From Sphingobium sp. MI1205 (GTDB taxonomy: Bacteria > Pseudomonadota > Alphaproteobacteria > Sphingomonadales > Sphingomonadaceae): 64,000 nucleotides of DNA. The notes beneath the pieces were generated by a model that saw only the letters and a program-made list of their open reading frames with translations, did not search any database and was not told the DNA's origin. The position numbers and the translations under genes are program-made. Positions 60,855 through 64,000 of the stretch are shown piece by piece. Location of the stretch: contig NZ_CP005188.1 in the NCBI RefSeq assembly GCF_001563285.1, positions 811,501-875,500 of the forward strand, in the 5' to 3' direction. Numbering within the stretch: position 1 is the first letter of the stretch; every line of letters begins with the position of its first letter.

Positions 60855-61868
60855 ATGACCAACGCCAAACTTGCTTCCCTGATGGCCCGCGGCGCCGACT
60901 TCCTTGGCTGTGAGGTCGCTATCCTGTGCGGGGCGATGAGCTGGGTGTCGGAGCGCAATCTGGTGGCGGCCATCTCCAACGCCGGGGGCTTTGGCGTGAT
61001 CGCCTGCGGGGCGATGACGCCCGAATTGCTCGACAAGGAAATCGCGGCAACTAAGACGCTGACGAGCAAGCCCTTTGGCGTCAACCTGATCACCATGCAT
61101 CCGCAGCTGTTCGACCTGATCGAGGTGTGCGCGCGGCATGATGTGGGCCATGTGGTGCTGGCGGGCGGATTGCCGCCCAAGGGCAGCATAGAGGCGATCA
61201 AGCAGAAGGGCGCGAAGCTGATCTGTTTTGCCCCGGCGCTCAGCCTGGCGAAGAAGCTCGCGCGGTCGGGCGTGGATGCGCTGGTGATCGAGGGCATGGA
61301 AGCGGGCGGCCATATCGGCCCGGTTTCAACGAGCGTGCTGGCGCAGGAAATCCTGCCGGAAATGGCGAGCCAGTTGCCGGTGTTCGTCGCGGGTGGCATC
61401 GGCCGTGGCGAATTGATCGCGGGCTATCTGGAAATGGGCGCGGCTGGCGTGCAGCTGGGCACGCGTTTCGCCTGCGCGAGCGAGAGCATCGCGCACCCCA
61501 ATTTCAAGAAGGCGTTTTTCCGCGCGTCGGCGCGCGATGCGATCGCCAGCGTGCAGATTGACCCCCGCTTGCCCGTCATCCCCGTCCGCGCGCTCAAGAA
61601 TGCCGGCACCGAAGCCTTCACCGCCAAGCAGCGCGAGGTCGCCAACCTGCTCGATAGTGGCGCGGTCGACATGGCTGAGGCGCAGTTGCAGATCGAACAT
61701 TATTGGGCGGGCGCACTGCGGCGCGCGGTGATCGACGGCGATGTCGAGGGTGGGTCGCTGATGGCCGGGCAATCGGTCGGCATGGTCAGCAAGGAAGAGC
61801 CGGTGGCCGACATCATCGCGCAGCTGATGGAAGAGGCGGCTGTCGCGCTGGAGCGTCGCGCGGCCTGA
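60855..61868 (+). CDS. NAD(P)H-dependent flavin oxidoreductase (nitronate monooxygenase / FabK-like)
   Basis: 337 residues from the ATG at 60855 with AGGA seven bases upstream; the ATG at 60840 would give 342. FMN-binding TIM-barrel blocks include EVAILCGAMSWVSERNLVAA, SNAGGFGVIACG, VDALVIEGMEAGGHIGP, PVFVAGGIGRG and AAGVQLGTRFACASES. The pattern fits nitronate monooxygenase or enoyl-ACP reductase II relatives; substrate uncertain. Confidence 0.92.
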   Translation: MTNAKLASLMARGADFLGCEVAILCGAMSWVSERNLVAAISNAGGFGVIACGAMTPELLDKEIAATKTLTSKPFGVNLITMHPQLFDLIEVCARHDVGHVVLAGGLPPKGSIEAIKQKGAKLICFAPALSLAKKLARSGVDALVIEGMEAGGHIGPVSTSVLAQEILPEMASQLPVFVAGGIGRGELIAGYLEMGAAGVQLGTRFACASESIAHPNFKKAFFRASARDAIASVQIDPRLPVIPVRALKNAGTEAFTAKQREVANLLDSGAVDMAEAQLQIEHYWAGALRRAVIDGDVEGGSLMAGQSVGMVSKEEPVADIIAQLMEEAAVALERRAA

Positions 61869-61967
61869 AGCCGATCAACTGCGCGACGAGTTGAATCTCT
61901 TTCCCGTTGAGTTGAGTTCGCGATGCATCGCCAGGAACGCGTGGCTTTGCCATGAGTTTTCCAGTCG

Positions 61968-62831
61968 ATGCTGATGACAAGGGATCTGAAGTTGCCGTTG
62001 CGTGCCGCTTACCGCCGTTCATGGCAGCTTGGCTGTTTGACAACCCTTGCGCTGGTCGCGGGCTGTTCCACGCCCAAGGCTCCGCCCACGCCGCCGCCGC
62101 CCGTCGTGCGGACGGTGAAGCCTCTGCCGCCGATGGGTGCGGTGGAAGAGATGAGCATCCCGGATGTTGACGAAAGCGGGACATATCTGACGCCCAATCG
62201 CGGCGTTACCGCCAATACGGCGTTGTGGCATGTGCGCATGGCCCTGAACGTGGCCGCGCTCTCCTGCTACGGGTCGAACGAGATAGCGAAGGTGCAATAT
62301 AATCGGATATTGCATGTTCATCAGGCGGCGCTGCGGGAAGCCAATGCCGCCGTCGATCGTAACTATACGGCGGCCTATGGCAGCGGGGGACTTCAGTCGC
62401 GCGAGCTGCTGAACACCGTTGTCTATAATTTCTTCTCCCTGCCGCCGGTGCAGCCGACCTTCTGCAAAGCCGCGATCGAGGTGGGCGCCAAGGTGCTGGC
62501 CATGCCATCGAGCGAACTGCTCACCTATGCGCCGGAGGCGTTGACCGCGCTGGAGGCGCCCTTCCAGGAATTTTACGAAGCCTATGCCGACTATCTGCGA
62601 CGGTTGGCGGAATGGCAGTCCCGCTTTGGCGGCACGGTGAGGGTGGTGGTGTCGCCTACACCGCTGCCGCCGCCGCCAACGCCGCCCAAGGAAGTGACGG
62701 CAGGTTTCGTGCCGCCGCCCGGCAGCGTGCCGATGCCGCGTGCGCGGGAGGAAAGCGGGCAGATGCTCGTGCCCAATCCGCCGCCTGCGATAATGGTGCC
62801 GACCTTTCCCCTGACCAAACCGGCCAGCTAG
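61968..62831 (+). CDS. lipoprotein of unknown function
   Basis: 287 residues with a clear lipobox LVAGC at Cys33 after a basic start and hydrophobic segment, so it is probably anchored in a membrane. Pro-rich linkers follow the Cys (PPTPPPPVV) and fill the C-terminus (TPLPPPPTPPKEV). The central 150 residues are helical, with WHVRMALNVAALSCYGSNEI and EFYEAYADYLRRLAEWQSRF. I do not recognise a family. Convergent with the HxlR gene, 8 bases apart. Confidence 0.8.
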   Translation: MLMTRDLKLPLRAAYRRSWQLGCLTTLALVAGCSTPKAPPTPPPPVVRTVKPLPPMGAVEEMSIPDVDESGTYLTPNRGVTANTALWHVRMALNVAALSCYGSNEIAKVQYNRILHVHQAALREANAAVDRNYTAAYGSGGLQSRELLNTVVYNFFSLPPVQPTFCKAAIEVGAKVLAMPSSELLTYAPEALTALEAPFQEFYEAYADYLRRLAEWQSRFGGTVRVVVSPTPLPPPPTPPKEVTAGFVPPPGSVPMPRAREESGQMLVPNPPPAIMVPTFPLTKPAS

Positions 62832-62839
62832 CGGCCTCG

Positions 62840-63517
62840 TCAGCCCTGCTGCTCGGCCGGAAAGGTCGCGGGAGCCTTGGGAGGGAGGGGGAACAGGCGG
62901 ACGAACCGGTCCGCCAGCACGCGATCGCCCTCCACCTGCAATGCGCCCGCGACGTCGTCGAACCGCTGCCCGCCATAGATGACTGCGACGAGGGCATTCT
63001 GGTCACCGCTGAATATCGTGTCTGCGCCCTGCGCGGATCCCCGGTCGATGGTGAAGTCGCCATCCTTCAGCAGCGCGCGAAATTCCTCCTCGCCGAAGCG
63101 GAAGCCGATGCTGGCATCGAGATCGCCGATGCGGCTGCGGTCGATCATGGTGCGCATGGACAGTATGGCCGACCCGCTGCTCATCGGCTGACCCGGCTGC
63201 ATCGTGGGCGACCGGCAGGCCCAGCGGCCGAGCACCTGGAACAGGATTTCCGACTCGCGGCCCCAGTCCGTCAGCTCATATATCTGGCTGGCTGCGGGGG
63301 GTGGCAGGCGGCGACGGATGAGAACGCTGGCGGCCTCAAGCTCCTCAAGCCTTTGGGTCAGCACATTGGCGCTGATTCCGGGCAGGCTGGCGCGCAGATC
63401 GGTGAAGCGCTTGGGCCCCAGCATCAATTCCCGCATGATCGGCATCGCCCAGCGATCGCCGACCAGATCCAGCGCATGGGCCACGGCACAGCCATCCAGA
63501 TAAGCCCGTTTCTTCAC
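62840..63517 (-). CDS. HxlR-family regulator with a C-terminal SCP2-like domain
   Basis: 225 residues. The N-terminal HxlR winged helix (about 1-95) shows CAVAHALDLVGDRWAMPIMR then ELMLGPKRFTDLRASLPGIS and VLTQRLEELE. The C-terminal 110 residues resemble the SCP2 sterol-carrier-like domain seen in longer HxlR proteins. It is divergent from a VOC-family gene with a palindrome between them, so control of that gene is likely. Confidence 0.88.
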   Translation of the reverse strand: MKKRAYLDGCAVAHALDLVGDRWAMPIMRELMLGPKRFTDLRASLPGISANVLTQRLEELEAASVLIRRRLPPPAASQIYELTDWGRESEILFQVLGRWACRSPTMQPGQPMSSGSAILSMRTMIDRSRIGDLDASIGFRFGEEEFRALLKDGDFTIDRGSAQGADTIFSGDQNALVAVIYGGQRFDDVAGALQVEGDRVLADRFVRLFPLPPKAPATFPAEQQG

Positions 63518-63542
63518 ACCCGTTTCCTTGGTTATATTTTAT

Positions 63543-63554
63543 AACTTATAAGTT
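63543..63554. promoter_or_regulatory. candidate HxlR operator
   Basis: AACTTATAAGTT is a perfect 12-bp palindrome in an A+T-rich stretch, 25 bases upstream of the HxlR start and in the divergent promoter gap. HxlR proteins bind such short inverted repeats. Confidence 0.45.
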
Positions 63555-63654
63555 GCATAAGATAAGTTGAAGGTGCACAAAGATCAAGCCGGTGAGTCGC
63601 GCATTCCTGTTTCAGAAAGGACGCCCCGCCGATGAAATCCGCAGGAGATATGTG

Positions 63655-64000
63655 ATGCCCGATGCTGCTCCGAAGATGATTTTCGTGAATCTGCCAGTCA
63701 GGGACCTGCCTGCCTCGATCGCTTTTTATGAAGCGGTTGGCGCGGTCAGGAATAATGATTTTGCCGATGCCAGTACGCAGATGGTCAGCTTTTCCGATGC
63801 CATCCATGTCATGCTGCTGACCCATGAGCGGTTCGGCAGCTTTACGCCGCGCAAGATCCCCGACGCGCACGAAACCGCGCAGGTGCTGCTGGCGCTTAGT
63901 GAAGCGAGCCGGGCGGATGTCGATGCGACGGCTGAAAAGGCGTTGGCGGCGGGCGGTACGGAGCCGAACCCGCGCCAGGACCATGGGTTCATGTACGGCC
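63655..64000 (+). CDS. VOC/glyoxalase-family protein (partial, runs off the window)
   Basis: 115 codons before the right edge, ATG at 63655 with AGGAG seven bases upstream. MIFVNLPVRDLPASIAFYEA is the usual start of a VOC beta-alpha-beta unit, followed by MVSFSDAIHVMLLTHERF. This resembles the YaeR/PhnB-like lactoylglutathione-lyase relatives. The metal ligands near the C-terminus are outside the window. Divergent from the HxlR regulator. Confidence 0.85.
   Translation, partial: MPDAAPKMIFVNLPVRDLPASIAFYEAVGAVRNNDFADASTQMVSFSDAIHVMLLTHERFGSFTPRKIPDAHETAQVLLALSEASRADVDATAEKALAAGGTEPNPRQDHGFMYG

Overview
The window looks like chromosomal DNA of a sphingomonad (Sphingobium/Sphingomonas type Alphaproteobacteria). 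The evidence is high G+C, wild-type rpoB and rpoC of alphaproteobacterial size, a ChvI-ChvG-HprK-RapZ-EIIA(Man)-HPr block beside ATP-type pckA, a ubiG/lysC neighbourhood, a DUF4169 protein and two large TonB-dependent receptors. This placement is inferred from gene content; no database search was possible.

Left part (1-16.5 kb) is accessory in character. It opens with the tail of a tyrosine integrase. Next is an ECF41 (SigJ-like) sigma-factor module: sigma factor, small membrane protein and NmrA-type oxidoreductase, divergent from a carboxymuconolactone-decarboxylase-like protein. Both arms carry a promoter of ECF41 type. A decay zone with oxidoreductase, transposase and nhaA remnants follows, then a DUF389 membrane protein. 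A compact stand-alone tyrosine recombinase with hairpins and flanking direct repeats comes next; a broken paralogue lies near 16 kb. Between the two copies lie a locus with a ModE-like box (TonB receptor, orphan periplasmic protein, di-haem cytochrome c peroxidase, one-domain ModE regulator), a diguanylate cyclase and a LysR/MFS pair.

Middle part (16.5-38.6 kb) holds a 1576-residue autotransporter divergent from a LuxR-type regulator, about 1.2 kb with no recognisable gene, tRNA-Gln(CTG), and the rpoB-rpoC operon. Beyond it are a phosphate transporter (PiT) with a Nudix-DUF47 fusion, a ZnuD-like histidine-rich TonB receptor with a palindrome in its promoter, and a LysR regulator.

Right part (38.6-64 kb) is mostly core metabolism and signalling: argG, an EF-hand protein with a two-component system, an MHS transporter with a TrmH-type methyltransferase, the nitrogen-PTS/ChvGI cluster beside pckA, ferredoxin-NADP reductase, an NfeD/SPFH pair, a CitE-like lyase, an esterase, ubiG, lysC, a nitronate-monooxygenase-like flavoprotein, a lipoprotein, and an HxlR regulator divergent from a VOC-family protein cut by the window end.

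The best candidate for an undescribed system is the ModE-box locus at 6.6-10.8 kb, which could be outer-membrane acquisition of an oxyanion or metal under a ModE protein that lacks the usual molybdate-binding domains. Next are the small recombinase element and the Nudix-DUF47 fusion.
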